The notes below the pieces were generated by a model. It saw nothing but the letters and a program-made list of their open reading frames with translations. It ran no database searches and was not told where the DNA came from. 64,000 bases of DNA from Streptomyces sp. MMG1533 (lineage in GTDB: Bacteria > Actinomycetota > Actinomycetes > Streptomycetales > Streptomycetaceae): the NCBI RefSeq assembly GCF_001279775.1, contig NZ_LGDG01000145.1:1-64000 (forward strand). The letters are read 5' to 3'. The stretch's first letter is position 1, and each line of letters starts with the position of its first letter. The position numbers and the translations under genes are program-made. Positions 1 to 8,190 of the stretch are shown here, piece by piece.

Positions 1-659
1 GGGTGGGGGTGGGGGTGGGGCACGGCGTCGATCTCCGTGCGGACCACGTCGTGCGGGCCGGGCCACTCGACCGGGCGGGTGTCCGGCTGGGCGCGGGCCG
101 CCTCACGGAGGCGGTCGGCGGGTTCTCCGGGGGTGAGGCCGGTGGGCAGGGTGACTCCCGCGCGCGTGAGGACGGCGAGCAGGGCGCGCAGGCGGGCACG
201 GGCGTCGGTCGCGGAGGCCGGTTTCATGAGCTGGTCGAGGGACTCCATGTCGAGGACCGGATCGAGGCCGAGGCGGGCGGCGAAGGTGCGCATGGCCTCG
301 TCCTCGCCCGCGGGGGTGCCGTTGGCCAGCCAGACGTAGCCGACGGGGCGGCGGAAGCCGGCGGCAAGGGTGTAGCCGGCGCGGTCCGCGTCCCACCACA
401 GGGCGAGGACGGGCCGGGAGGCGCCGACGGCGAGGGCGGTGGCCCAGCCGGTCAGGACGCGGTCGACGGGTTCACCGCCGTGCAGCCAGGGCCTGCCCTC
501 GGGGACGAGGACGCTCCAGTCCTCGCCCGCGCGCGTGAGCAGCATGCGCTCGCGCAACAGCCCGGCCGCGGGGGCGACGGAATCGGGCTCCGCCCGGCAG
601 AGCAGGAGAGCGCCGGGGGCGCGACCGGCAGGACCGGTTCGGGAAGCTTCCGTCGACAT
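1..659 (-). CDS. Hypothetical protein, 3' end cut by window edge
   Basis: Open frame on the minus strand from an ATG at 659 to the window edge with no stop, giving at least 219 codons. The visible protein starts MSTEASRTGPAGRAPGALLL and has a Trp-rich middle (DWSVLVPEG, LALWWDADRAGYTLAAGF) followed by an Ala/Arg-rich helical part. It ends in an alternating Pro-His run encoded opposite the G-rich first 20 bases. GC-rich third positions and the clean start before a non-coding gap support a real gene. I do not recognise the family and see no signal peptide or membrane segment. Confidence 0.7.
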   Translation of the reverse strand, partial: MSTEASRTGPAGRAPGALLLCRAEPDSVAPAAGLLRERMLLTRAGEDWSVLVPEGRPWLHGGEPVDRVLTGWATALAVGASRPVLALWWDADRAGYTLAAGFRRPVGYVWLANGTPAGEDEAMRTFAARLGLDPVLDMESLDQLMKPASATDARARLRALLAVLTRAGVTLPTGLTPGEPADRLREAARAQPDTRPVEWPGPHDVVRTEIDAVPHPHPH

Positions 660-746
660 GGTCACACGCTAGGGCGATTCACCCTATTTGAGCACTTTCG
701 ATGACCCAAAGATCCCCAGAACGGGTGCCTTGACTTTCCCCGACCG

Positions 747-782
747 CGATATATCGTGAATAGCAGGAGACGCGATATGGCG
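747..782. promoter_or_regulatory. Candidate PadR operator
   Basis: A perfect 10-bp palindrome CGATATATCG (747-756) is followed by a related CGCGATAT (771-778), about 30-60 bp before the DUF4097 start codon. PadR-family repressors often bind AT-centred palindromes of this look, and a padR gene is the second gene of the operon. Autoregulation by that protein is an inference. Confidence 0.4.
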
Positions 783-807
783 CGTTGCTACGGGGAGGTC
801 TGCACCG

Positions 808-1764
808 ATGCCCGAGTGGTCCGTCACAGAGCCCAGGAAGCTCACCTTCGACGATCCCGTCACCACCCTCCGCGTACGCATCGTCGACGGAACAGTGAAC
901 GTGGTGGGCACCGACGAAGGTTCCGCCCGTCTGGAAGTCTCCGAGATCGAGGGGCCGCCCCTGGTCGTGACCCAGGAGGCCGGCACGCTCACCGTGGCGT
1001 ACGACGACCTGCCCTGGAAGGGCTTCCTCAAGTGGCTCGACCGCAAGGGGTGGCGTCGCAGTGCCGTCGTCTCCCTCGCCGTACCGGCCGACACGCATGT
1101 CGAGGTGGGCGTGATCAGCGCGGGGGCCGTCGTCTCCGGGGTGCGCGGGCAGTCCGTGGTGAAGGGGGTCACCGGCGACACGACACTCGTCGGTCTCTCC
1201 GGCCCGGTCCGCGCCGACACGGTCGCCGGGAACCTGGAGGCCCAGGCCGTCACCGGCGACCTCCGGTTCAACTCCGTCTCCGGCGACCTCACCGTCGTCG
1301 ACGGCTCGGGCTCCGCCGTGCGGGCCGACTCGGTCAGCGGCTCCATGATCGTCGACCTCGATCCGGACGGCCCCACCGACGTCCGGCTGACCAGCATCTC
1401 GGGCGAGATCGCCATCCGGCTCCCCCAGCCGGCGGACACCGAGGTCGAGGCCAACACGGCGAGCGGGACCATCTCCAACGCCTTCGACGGCCTGCGGGTG
1501 CACGGCCAGTGGGGCGCCCACAAGATCACCGGCCGTCTCGGCCCGGGCAACGGCAAGCTGCGGGCCACGACCATCTCCGGCTCGATCGCCCTCCTGCGCC
1601 GCCCTCCCCGGGAGGACGAGCCGTGGGACGACGCCACGGACTCCGGCGCCGGCGACCCGCCGGACAACCCTCGGAGCGACGCAGGGGACAATTCGGTTTC
1701 CGGCCCGGGCGACGGCTCGACCAGTGCCCCGGCCGACGGTACGACCGACAAGAAGGTGCTCTGA
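808..1764 (+). CDS. DUF4097 beta-helix repeat protein
   Basis: 318 residues from an ATG preceded by a GGGGAGG ribosome site. The central part carries repeated short beta-strand units ending in S-G-x-(L/I/M), such as SVSGDL, SVSGSM, SISGEI, TASGTI and TISGSI, at about residues 155-265. This is the pattern of DUF4097/adhesin-like beta-helix proteins. The last ~50 residues are acidic, low complexity and probably disordered. There is no signal peptide or membrane helix, so it is likely cytoplasmic. The stop is one base before the ATG of the padR gene, so the two form an operon. The molecular role is unknown; in this family neighbours of PadR are often linked to envelope stress, which is only an analogy here. 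Confidence 0.8.
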   Translation: MPEWSVTEPRKLTFDDPVTTLRVRIVDGTVNVVGTDEGSARLEVSEIEGPPLVVTQEAGTLTVAYDDLPWKGFLKWLDRKGWRRSAVVSLAVPADTHVEVGVISAGAVVSGVRGQSVVKGVTGDTTLVGLSGPVRADTVAGNLEAQAVTGDLRFNSVSGDLTVVDGSGSAVRADSVSGSMIVDLDPDGPTDVRLTSISGEIAIRLPQPADTEVEANTASGTISNAFDGLRVHGQWGAHKITGRLGPGNGKLRATTISGSIALLRRPPREDEPWDDATDSGAGDPPDNPRSDAGDNSVSGPGDGSTSAPADGTTDKKVL

Positions 1765-1765
1765 C

Positions 1766-2848
1766 ATGCCCCCCGTCTTCGCGCACGGCCGCCTCCGCCT
1801 CTACCTGCTGAAGCTGCTGGACGAGGCCCCGCGCCACGGCTACGAGGTGATCCGCCTACTGGAGGAGCGCTTCCAGGGGCTGTACGCGCCGTCCGCGGGC
1901 ACCGTGTACCCGCGTCTGGCCAAGCTGGAGGCCGAGGGCCTGGTCACCCACACGACCGAGGGCGGCCGCAAGGTGTACGCCATCACGGACGCGGGCCGCG
2001 CCGAGCTGGCCGACCGCAGCGGCGAACTGGCCGACCTGGAGCTGGAGATCCGGGAGTCGGTCGCGGAACTCGCCGCCGAGATCCGGGCCGACGTGCGCGG
2101 CGCCGCGGGCGACCTGCGGCGCGAGATGCGGGCGGCGGCCTCCGAGGCCCGGCGGGGCACCGGGCCCGGCGGCACCGGCACCAAGGCCGGCGACGGCGAA
2201 CAGGACGGCCCCTTCGGAGACTTCGGGGAGTACACCGACAAGGAGGCATGGCGCGCGGCCAAGGAGGAGATGCGTCGCGTCAAGCAGGAGTGGAAGGAAC
2301 AGGCCCGGCGCGCCAAGGACGAGAGCCGCCGAGCGCGGGACGAGGCCCAGCGGGCCCGCCGTCAGGCCAAAGAGGCGCAGGAACGGGCCCGGGAGCAGGC
2401 GCAGGAGGAGGTACAGCGCATCGCCCGGCGGGTCCAGGAGCAGGTGCAGGACCATTTCGCGCGGGGCGACTGGCCGACGGGGGTACGCGAGGGGCTGACC
2501 GAACTGGCCAAGGAATTCGGCGAGTTCGGGAAGGACTACGGCAAGGAGTTCGGGAAGGACTTCGGCTTCGGCCGGGGCAACGGCACCGCGGAGAAGGCGG
2601 CACCCGCCCCCGAGTACTCACACACCCCGGAGGGCTTCCCGGCCGAGTACGAACCGACGTGGGCCCACGAGGACCCCACCGGCGACCCGGCCCGCGACCT
2701 GGACCGCCTGCTCGACCGCTTCCGGGACGACATCCGCGACACCGCCCGGGACCACGGCGTCACACCCGACCAGCTCCGCGACGCCCGCCGCCACCTCTCG
2801 ACCGCGGCGGCACACATCGGGGCGCTGCTGCGGACGCCGAAGGCTTGA
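1766..2848 (+). CDS. PadR-family regulator with long coiled-coil tail
   Basis: 360 residues. Residues 1-100 form a PadR winged helix (LLKLLDEAPRHGYEVIRLLE, then SAGTVYPRLAKLEAEGLV and a wing with GRKVYAITDAGR). The rest is unusual: residues ~100-130 and ~155-235 are Ala/Arg/Glu-rich helix with strong coiled-coil character (repeated RRARDEAQRARRQAKEA-like units). A Gly/Phe/Lys segment and a C-terminal helix of about 50 residues follow. Most PadR proteins are 110-190 residues, so the tail is an added oligomerisation or partner module. It is coupled to the DUF4097 gene (1-bp gap), and a palindrome upstream of that gene is a plausible autoregulatory site. Confidence 0.85.
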   Translation: MPPVFAHGRLRLYLLKLLDEAPRHGYEVIRLLEERFQGLYAPSAGTVYPRLAKLEAEGLVTHTTEGGRKVYAITDAGRAELADRSGELADLELEIRESVAELAAEIRADVRGAAGDLRREMRAAASEARRGTGPGGTGTKAGDGEQDGPFGDFGEYTDKEAWRAAKEEMRRVKQEWKEQARRAKDESRRARDEAQRARRQAKEAQERAREQAQEEVQRIARRVQEQVQDHFARGDWPTGVREGLTELAKEFGEFGKDYGKEFGKDFGFGRGNGTAEKAAPAPEYSHTPEGFPAEYEPTWAHEDPTGDPARDLDRLLDRFRDDIRDTARDHGVTPDQLRDARRHLSTAAAHIGALLRTPKA

Positions 2849-2886
2849 GGGAAGCGGCCCCGGCGGCCACGAGCACCTGGGCCGGC

Positions 2887-3450
2887 TCAGCCCGCCTTCG
2901 CCTCCCCACCCCCGTACAGCACCCGCATCAGCGCCTCGTGCGTCACCCCGTGGTCGGCGAGTACCTCCGCGGGGACACCCGGGCGGGCGGTCAGGGCCAG
3001 GAGGATGTGTTCGTCGCCGACATGGCGGTCGCGGTGGGCGACGGCGATGCGCAGGGACCTCTCCAGGACCTCCTTGGCGTCGCGGCCGAAGGAGCGGCGC
3101 CCCGACCACCAGCTCCGGTCCTTGCGGTCGCCGGACATCGCCCCGACACCGTGCGCCTCCTCCACCCGGGCGACGATCTCCGAGACGTCGATGCCGAGTC
3201 CCGCGAGGGCATCGGTGTCGGCCTGGGTGAGGCCCGCACGTCGCCGCGCCTCGGCCAGGGCATGCCGTACGGACTCCTTGCGGTCGGCGAGCCCGAGCGC
3301 CGCCAACCCGAAGGAGGCGCGGGAGGCCTCCCGGTCCAGCAGGGCGAGCAGCATATGCTCCGCCTCCACGGACTGTGCGCCCGCCCCCTCGGCATGCTCC
3401 ACCGCCCCGCGCACCACGTCCCGGGCGTCCTTCGTGAACCGCTCGAACAT
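2887..3450 (-). CDS. Clp N-terminal (Clp-R) domain protein without ATPase
   Basis: 187 residues beginning MFERFTKDARDVV, the hallmark start of ClpC-type N domains. Two Clp-R repeats are visible: FERFTKDARDVVRGAVEHAE...VEAEHMLLALL near residues 1-60 and FGRDAKEVLERSLRIA...VGDEHILLALT near residues 115-165. No Walker motifs or AAA+ domain follow, so this is a stand-alone substrate- or adaptor-binding domain. Its ATG overlaps the stop of the upstream HTH gene (TGATG), giving translational coupling. It could bind proteins destined for a Clp ATPase or compete with ClpC for adaptors; both are inferences. Confidence 0.85.
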   Translation of the reverse strand: MFERFTKDARDVVRGAVEHAEGAGAQSVEAEHMLLALLDREASRASFGLAALGLADRKESVRHALAEARRRAGLTQADTDALAGLGIDVSEIVARVEEAHGVGAMSGDRKDRSWWSGRRSFGRDAKEVLERSLRIAVAHRDRHVGDEHILLALTARPGVPAEVLADHGVTHEALMRVLYGGGEAKAG

Positions 3451-3659
3451 CAATGCCTCCCGTACTTCTTGTGCACGGCCTGCCTGCTCACACCGAGTTC
3501 CGCGGCGATCTCCTGCCACGACCAGCCCTGATTGCGCGCGTTGCGCACCTGCACCGCCTCCAGCTGCTCCAGCAGCCTGCGCAGCGCGGCGACGGCCCGC
3601 AGGCCGACCCGGGGGTCCCGGTCGCCCGCGCGCTCGGCGAGATCCGTTGCTTCGGTCAT
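3450..3659 (-). CDS. Small helix-turn-helix regulator
   Basis: 69 residues. The C-terminal half reads WSWQEIAAELGVSRQAVHKK, a clear helix-turn-helix. The N-terminal half is a Leu/Arg helix likely used for dimerisation. It is the first gene of a two-gene operon with the Clp-R protein and overlaps it by one base. The ATG lies 3 bp from a near-perfect palindrome, so the protein is very probably an autorepressor and the mRNA may be nearly leaderless. Confidence 0.8.
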   Translation of the reverse strand: MTEATDLAERAGDRDPRVGLRAVAALRRLLEQLEAVQVRNARNQGWSWQEIAAELGVSRQAVHKKYGRH

Positions 3660-3661
3660 GC

Positions 3662-3706
3662 TGTCAACTTACGTTGACACGCCTCGCTTGTCAACCGTGG
3701 TTGACA
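3662..3706. promoter_or_regulatory. Twin palindromic operators of the HTH-Clp operon
   Basis: Two 18-bp inverted repeats with identical half-sites: TGTCAACTTACGTTGACA (3662-3679) and TGTCAACCGTGGTTGACA (3689-3706). Consensus is TGTCAAC-N4-GTTGACA, with centres 27 bp apart. They occupy the space immediately upstream of the HTH start codon on the minus strand. Spacing of about 2.6 helical turns suggests two dimers. Binding by the adjacent 69-residue regulator is inferred. Confidence 0.75.
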
Positions 3707-3765
3707 TGACCGACGGCCGGCCCGGCGAACCGGACCGGCCGTCAGCAAGCATCGGACAGCAGGGA

Positions 3766-4734
3766 CTACAGGCCGTTCTTAAGTACGATCTTCCCGAACT
3801 GGTCCCCGGACTCCAGCCGTTCGAAGCCCTCGCGGGCCCGGTCGAGCGGCAGCGCCTCGTCGATGACGGGACGGACACCGGTGGCGGCACAGAAAGAGAG
3901 CAGGTCCTCCAGCTCGTCCTTGGTGCCCATCGTGGAGCCGACGACCTTGAGTTCCAGGAAGAAGATCCGGGTCAGCTCGGCGTGCGAGGGGCGGTCACCA
4001 CTCGTCGCGCCGGAGATCACCAGCGTCCCGCCGGGCCGCAGCGACTTCACCGAGTGCGACCAGGTGGCCGCGCCGACGGTCTCGATCACGGCGTCGACCC
4101 GCTGCGGCAGCCGCGCACCCGGCTCCACCGCCTCCACCGCCCCCAGGTCGACGGCCCGCTTCCGCTTCGCCTCGTCCCGGCTGGTCGCGAAGACCCGCAG
4201 CCCCGCAGCCTTCCCCAGCACGATCGCCGCCGTGGCGACACCGCCGCCGGCGCCCTGCACGAGGACGGAGTCGCCGGGTCGTACTCCGGCGTTCGTGAAC
4301 AGCATCCGGTACGCCGTCAGCCAGGCCGTGGGCAGACAGGCGGCCTCCTCGAAGGAGAGCTCCTTGGGCTTGGGCAGCAGGTTCCACGTCGGTACTGCGA
4401 CCTGCTCGGCGAAGGTGCCCTGATATCGCTCCGTGAGGATGGAACGGGGCTCCTTGGGGCCGACACCGTGGCCGGTCTGACCGATGACGGAGTGCAGGAC
4501 GACCTCATTGCCGTCCTGGTCGACGCCCGCGGCGTCACAGCCGAGGATCATCGGCAGCTTGTCCTCCGCGAGGCCCACGCCGCGCAGGGACCAGAGGTCG
4601 TGGTGGTTGAGGGAGGCGGCCCTGACGTCAACGACGCTCCAGCCGGGGCGGGGCTCAGGGGCCGGGCGCTCCCCCAACTCCAGGCCGGAGAGCGGCTGGT
4701 CGCGGTCGATTCGGGCGGCGTAGACAGCGAACAT
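3766..4734 (-). CDS. Zinc-type alcohol dehydrogenase / quinone oxidoreductase family (MDR)
   Basis: 322 residues from the ATG at 4734 (MFAVYAARIDRDQPL); a longer upstream frame lacks a ribosome site. It shows the GroES-like N-domain (ASLNHHDLWSLRG, ILGCDAAGV) and the Rossmann motif VQGAGGGVATAAIVLGKAAG near residue 170. NADPH-type basic residues follow (SRDEAKRKRAVDLGA). The structural zinc cysteine cluster is absent, as in quinone oxidoreductases. It probably reduces quinones or enals with NADPH in the cytosol; the substrate cannot be read from sequence. Monocistronic. Confidence 0.85.
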   Translation of the reverse strand: MFAVYAARIDRDQPLSGLELGERPAPEPRPGWSVVDVRAASLNHHDLWSLRGVGLAEDKLPMILGCDAAGVDQDGNEVVLHSVIGQTGHGVGPKEPRSILTERYQGTFAEQVAVPTWNLLPKPKELSFEEAACLPTAWLTAYRMLFTNAGVRPGDSVLVQGAGGGVATAAIVLGKAAGLRVFATSRDEAKRKRAVDLGAVEAVEPGARLPQRVDAVIETVGAATWSHSVKSLRPGGTLVISGATSGDRPSHAELTRIFFLELKVVGSTMGTKDELEDLLSFCAATGVRPVIDEALPLDRAREGFERLESGDQFGKIVLKNGL

Positions 4735-5261
4735 GACCTTGACGATAGGCGGCGAGGCAGGCGGGCGGAACCGCCGGGCTCTGTGACACACACCCTCTTG
4801 TCAAGGCGCCCGCCCCCGGTGCGTGCAACACCTGGGGGCTCCGCCCCCAGACCCCCGGCCTATGCCCCACCCCCCACCCGACTCGGTCAGTCGAGAGGTG
4901 GGCCTCGCCCTGGGGGCTGCGCCCCAGCGGGTGGGTGGGGTCGGGGACAGCCTCTGCCCACCACCCGACTCGATCGGTCGAGAGGTGACCGTCACCCGGC
5001 CGCCACCGGCGTCGCACGGTGCACGATCCCGCGCACGGCGGCAAGGGGACGCCGTACGCACCCGCACCCGCGTACGGCGGCAAGGGGACGTGTCGGGGGG
5101 TGTCCGCCCGCAGCGGTTGGCGCGTCAACACGTTCGCCCCCGTAAGAAGCCGATTCCGCGCCGTTCCGAGGACGGACACCCCCCGACACGGCCCCGACCC
5201 CACCACACCCGAAGGCGCAACGGGCACCCCGAAACCACCCGAACGGCCGGGCACGCAGGCA
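4735..5261. other. Intergenic region with degenerate repeats
   Basis: About 530 bp without a convincing gene. It contains two copies of a CACCCGACTCG...GTCGAGAGGTG unit (near 4876 and 4963). Two GGGGGCTCCGCCCCC-type hairpins lie at 4832-4850 and around 4908-4925, and a CGGCAAGGGGACG unit occurs twice (5038-5052 and 5079-5091). These look like the short GC-rich hairpin elements scattered in Streptomyces intergenic DNA. Confidence 0.5.
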
Positions 5262-5295
5262 AAAAAAATGGCCCCGCCCAAATCCGGACGGGGCC
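5262..5295 (-). terminator. Rho-independent terminator of malic enzyme gene
   Basis: On the minus strand, a GGCCCCG/CGGGGCC stem (5270-5295) is followed by eight T residues (plus-strand A tract 5262-5269). It lies 14 bp after the malic enzyme stop. A T tract this clean is uncommon in this GC-rich window. Confidence 0.85.
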
Positions 5296-5308
5296 ACCAC
5301 ACCAAACC

Positions 5309-6532
5309 TCAGCGCCGAGCAACGCCTTCCGCCCGCGCCGCGGCCGCCACAGCAGCCGTCACCGCAGGCGCCACCCGCTCGTCGAACGGCGACGGAATCA
5401 CATAGTCAGCGGCAAGGTCGTCGCCGACCACCGACGCCAGCGCCTCCGCGGCCGCGATCTTCATGCCCTCGGTGATCCGGGAGGCCCGCACCTGCAGCGC
5501 CCCCGCGAAGATGCCCGGGAACGCCAGCACGTTGTTGATCTGGTTCGGGAAGTCCGACCGCCCGGTGGCCACGACCGCCGCGTACTTGTGCGCGACATCG
5601 GGGTGGATCTCGGGATTCGGGTTGGCCATGGCGAAGACGAAGGCACCCTCGGCCATGGAGGCCACGGCGGGCTCCGGCACCGTACCGCCGGAGACGCCGA
5701 TGAAGACGTCGGCGCCTTCCAGAGCGGCCTCCAGAGGCCCGCTGATGCCCGCCTTGTTGGTGAACGAGGCCAGCTCACGCTTGACCGACGTCAGGTCGTC
5801 CCGGTCGGCGGACACGATGCCCTTGCGGTCCGCCACCGCCACGTCGCCGATGCCGGCTTCGACCAGCATCTTCGCGATGGCGACACCGGCCGCGCCCGCG
5901 CCCGAGATGACGGCCCGAAGCTCGCCGATCCCACGACCGGTCAGCTTCGCCGCGTTCCGCAGCGCCGCCAGCGTCACGACCGCCGTACCGTGCTGGTCGT
6001 CGTGGAAGACGGGGATGTCCAGCCGCTCCTGGAGCTTGCGCTCGACCTCGAAGCACCGCGGCGCCGAGATGTCCTCCAGGTTCACGCCACCGAAGGACGG
6101 CGAGATCCGGACCACGGTCTCGACGATCTCGTCGACGTCCGTGCAGTTCAGCGCGATCGGGACGGCGTCCACGCCGCCGAACTGCTTGAACAGGATCGCC
6201 TTGCCCTCCATGACCGGGAGGGAGGCCTCGGGACCGATGTCGCCGAGTCCGAGGACCGCCGTACCGTCCGTCACGACGGCGACGACCGAGGACTTCCACG
6301 TGTAGTCGTGGACCAGTTCGGGCTGCTCGGCGATCGCGCTGCACACTTTCGCGACGCCGGGCGTGTACGCCAGGGACAGGTCGTCCTTGTCACGGACCGG
6401 CACGGTGGCCTGCACGGCCATCTTGCCGCCGCGGTGCAGCGCGAACGCCGGATCGAAGGAATCGAGGGGCTCGGCCCCGCCCTCCTGGTCCGTACTGCTG
6501 TCGCTGCGAGGATTGACGATCTCCGCTGCCAC
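5309..6532 (-). CDS. NAD(P)-dependent malic enzyme
   Basis: 407 residues from a GTG. The protein shows the malic enzyme N-domain (LAYTPGVAKVC; catalytic-type Lys in MEGKAILFKQFGG), the metal/substrate motif FHDDQHGTAVV and the Rossmann GAGAAGVAIAKML. These mark the short bacterial type that oxidatively decarboxylates malate to pyruvate. From memory the S. coelicolor gene at this chromosomal position is the NAD-dependent enzyme. It links C4 acids to pyruvate and acetyl-CoA supply. Single gene with its own terminator and a long 5' region. Confidence 0.92.
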   Translation of the reverse strand: MAAEIVNPRSDSSTDQEGGAEPLDSFDPAFALHRGGKMAVQATVPVRDKDDLSLAYTPGVAKVCSAIAEQPELVHDYTWKSSVVAVVTDGTAVLGLGDIGPEASLPVMEGKAILFKQFGGVDAVPIALNCTDVDEIVETVVRISPSFGGVNLEDISAPRCFEVERKLQERLDIPVFHDDQHGTAVVTLAALRNAAKLTGRGIGELRAVISGAGAAGVAIAKMLVEAGIGDVAVADRKGIVSADRDDLTSVKRELASFTNKAGISGPLEAALEGADVFIGVSGGTVPEPAVASMAEGAFVFAMANPNPEIHPDVAHKYAAVVATGRSDFPNQINNVLAFPGIFAGALQVRASRITEGMKIAAAEALASVVGDDLAADYVIPSPFDERVAPAVTAAVAAAARAEGVARR

Positions 6533-7193
6533 TTTGTCTTACCCCTTAGGTCTTCATGGTTTGAGGGTGGCCACTCCTGGTTGAGAAGTGGGCGGGCACC
6601 GCGCACGGCCCTGATGGTGCTGCTCCCGCACGGGATACGTACGAGCCATACGCGACGGGCGCGCCGCACACGCGCCCTGAGCCCCGGATGAGGGGTGTAA
6701 AGAACCTTCTTACCGGACGGACCACACCGACGACGAGTCCAATACGTGCAAGGTCACACGGCGGAACACGAACGTCCACTTACCGGTGACATGAATCATG
6801 GGACATACCGACACAAGCTCTCAAGATCCGCTTGACTGGCGTTCGAACGGCGCTCGACCCGCCCCGACCTGCATCGGCCCGGCGTCCGCATCCCGAGATA
6901 CACCGAAGATCTTGCGGCCGGAAGTACGGATTCCCGTAGATGGTGCGGTCGGGATGTACCGACCTGGTGTGGTTCGGGAGTTGCCCGTTATCCGATTTTG
7001 ACATGGCTGCCCCCCTGCACGCCTTGGTCCGAATGGCAAGATGCGGTCATCACACGAGGTCGCGACACTCGAAGACGTGTGCTCTCGTCGACCCAGGGCC
7101 CAAGCACCAGCCGAGGTCCCATGGCACCTGCCGAACCCATCGGCAGCTGTCCGCCCCATCGGCAACTCCACCCATCCGCCGGAGGAACCCACC
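6533..7193. other. Long divergent intergenic region
   Basis: About 660 bp between the divergently transcribed malic enzyme and glutamate-type transporter genes, somewhat less GC-rich than its neighbours. Only short frames with poor codon bias are present (for example 6798-7001). A TTGACA at 6998-7003 could be a -35 box for the transporter operon, but I see no matching -10 at normal spacing. It probably holds the promoters of both units and long leaders. Confidence 0.5.
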
Positions 7194-8156
7194 ATGACCG
7201 CAAGCTCCACCCGTCGTACGACCGCAGCGCACACCCGGCTAGCAGCGGTCGGTGCGATCGCGGTCGCGGGCACGCTGCTGCTCGCCGGCTGCGGTGACCA
7301 GACCGAGGACGGCGGCTCGGGGAGCACCGACACCGCCTCGGCGAGCACGGCCCCGCTGGCCGACAAGCTGCCGAAGGCGATCCGTGACGCAGGCGTCATC
7401 AAGGTCGGCTCCGACATCGCCTACGCGCCGGTCGAGTTCAAGGACAGCGCCGGCGCGACGGTCGGCATCGACCCCGACCTCGCGGCCGCCATGGGCAAGC
7501 AGCTCGGCGTGACGTTCAAGTTCGAGAACGGCACCTTCGACACGCTGATCACGGGTCTGCGCTCCGACCGGTACGACATCGCCATGTCCGCGATGACCGA
7601 CACCAAGGACCGCCAGGAGGGCATCGACTCCGACACCGGCAAGAAGGTCGGCGAGGGCGTCGACTTCGTGGACTACTTCACCGCCGGTGTCTCGATCTAC
7701 ACCAAGAAGGGCGACGACCAGGGCATCAAGACCTGGTCCGACCTGTGCGGCAAGAAGATCGTGGTGCAGCGCGGCACAGTCTCCGAGGACCTCGCCAAGG
7801 CCGAGGCCAAGAAGTGCACCGGCGGCAAGACGATCTCCATCCAGGCCTTCGACAACGACCAGCAGGCCCAGACCCGCCTGCGCGCGGGCGGCGCCGACGC
7901 CGGCTCCTCCGACTTCCCCGTCGCCGCGTACGCCGTGAAGACCTCCGGCGGTGGCAACGACTTCCAGCTGGTCGGCGAGCAGGTCGAGGCCGCCCCGTAC
8001 GGCATCGCGGTCGCCAAGGACAGCACGCAGCTCCGGGACGCCCTGAAGGCCGCGCTGGACGCGATCATCGCGAACGGCGAGTACGACAAGATCATCTCGA
8101 AGTGGGGCGTCGGCGACGGCGCCGTCAAGGAAGCCACCATCAACGGCGGCAAGTGA
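7194..8156 (+). CDS. ABC transporter amino-acid-binding lipoprotein
   Basis: 320 residues. ATG at 7194 follows CCGGAGGAA at good spacing. The signal peptide ends in the lipobox LLLAGC (cysteine near residue 31), so it is an anchored lipoprotein. The mature part is an SBP family 3 protein (IKVGSDIAYAPVEFKD, DPDLAAAMGKQLGV, ALDAIIANGEYDKIISKWGV), typical of polar amino acid or glutamate transporters. First gene of a three-gene operon with the permease and ATPase genes downstream. Confidence 0.9.
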   Translation: MTASSTRRTTAAHTRLAAVGAIAVAGTLLLAGCGDQTEDGGSGSTDTASASTAPLADKLPKAIRDAGVIKVGSDIAYAPVEFKDSAGATVGIDPDLAAAMGKQLGVTFKFENGTFDTLITGLRSDRYDIAMSAMTDTKDRQEGIDSDTGKKVGEGVDFVDYFTAGVSIYTKKGDDQGIKTWSDLCGKKIVVQRGTVSEDLAKAEAKKCTGGKTISIQAFDNDQQAQTRLRAGGADAGSSDFPVAAYAVKTSGGGNDFQLVGEQVEAAPYGIAVAKDSTQLRDALKAALDAIIANGEYDKIISKWGVGDGAVKEATINGGK

Positions 8157-8190
8157 CCGCGTGATCTGCGGCCACTGAAAGGCAACACCC

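Noticed and set aside
6798..7001. 67-codon open frame in the malic enzyme/transporter gap
   Set aside because: No ribosome site, no family resemblance and poor codon bias.
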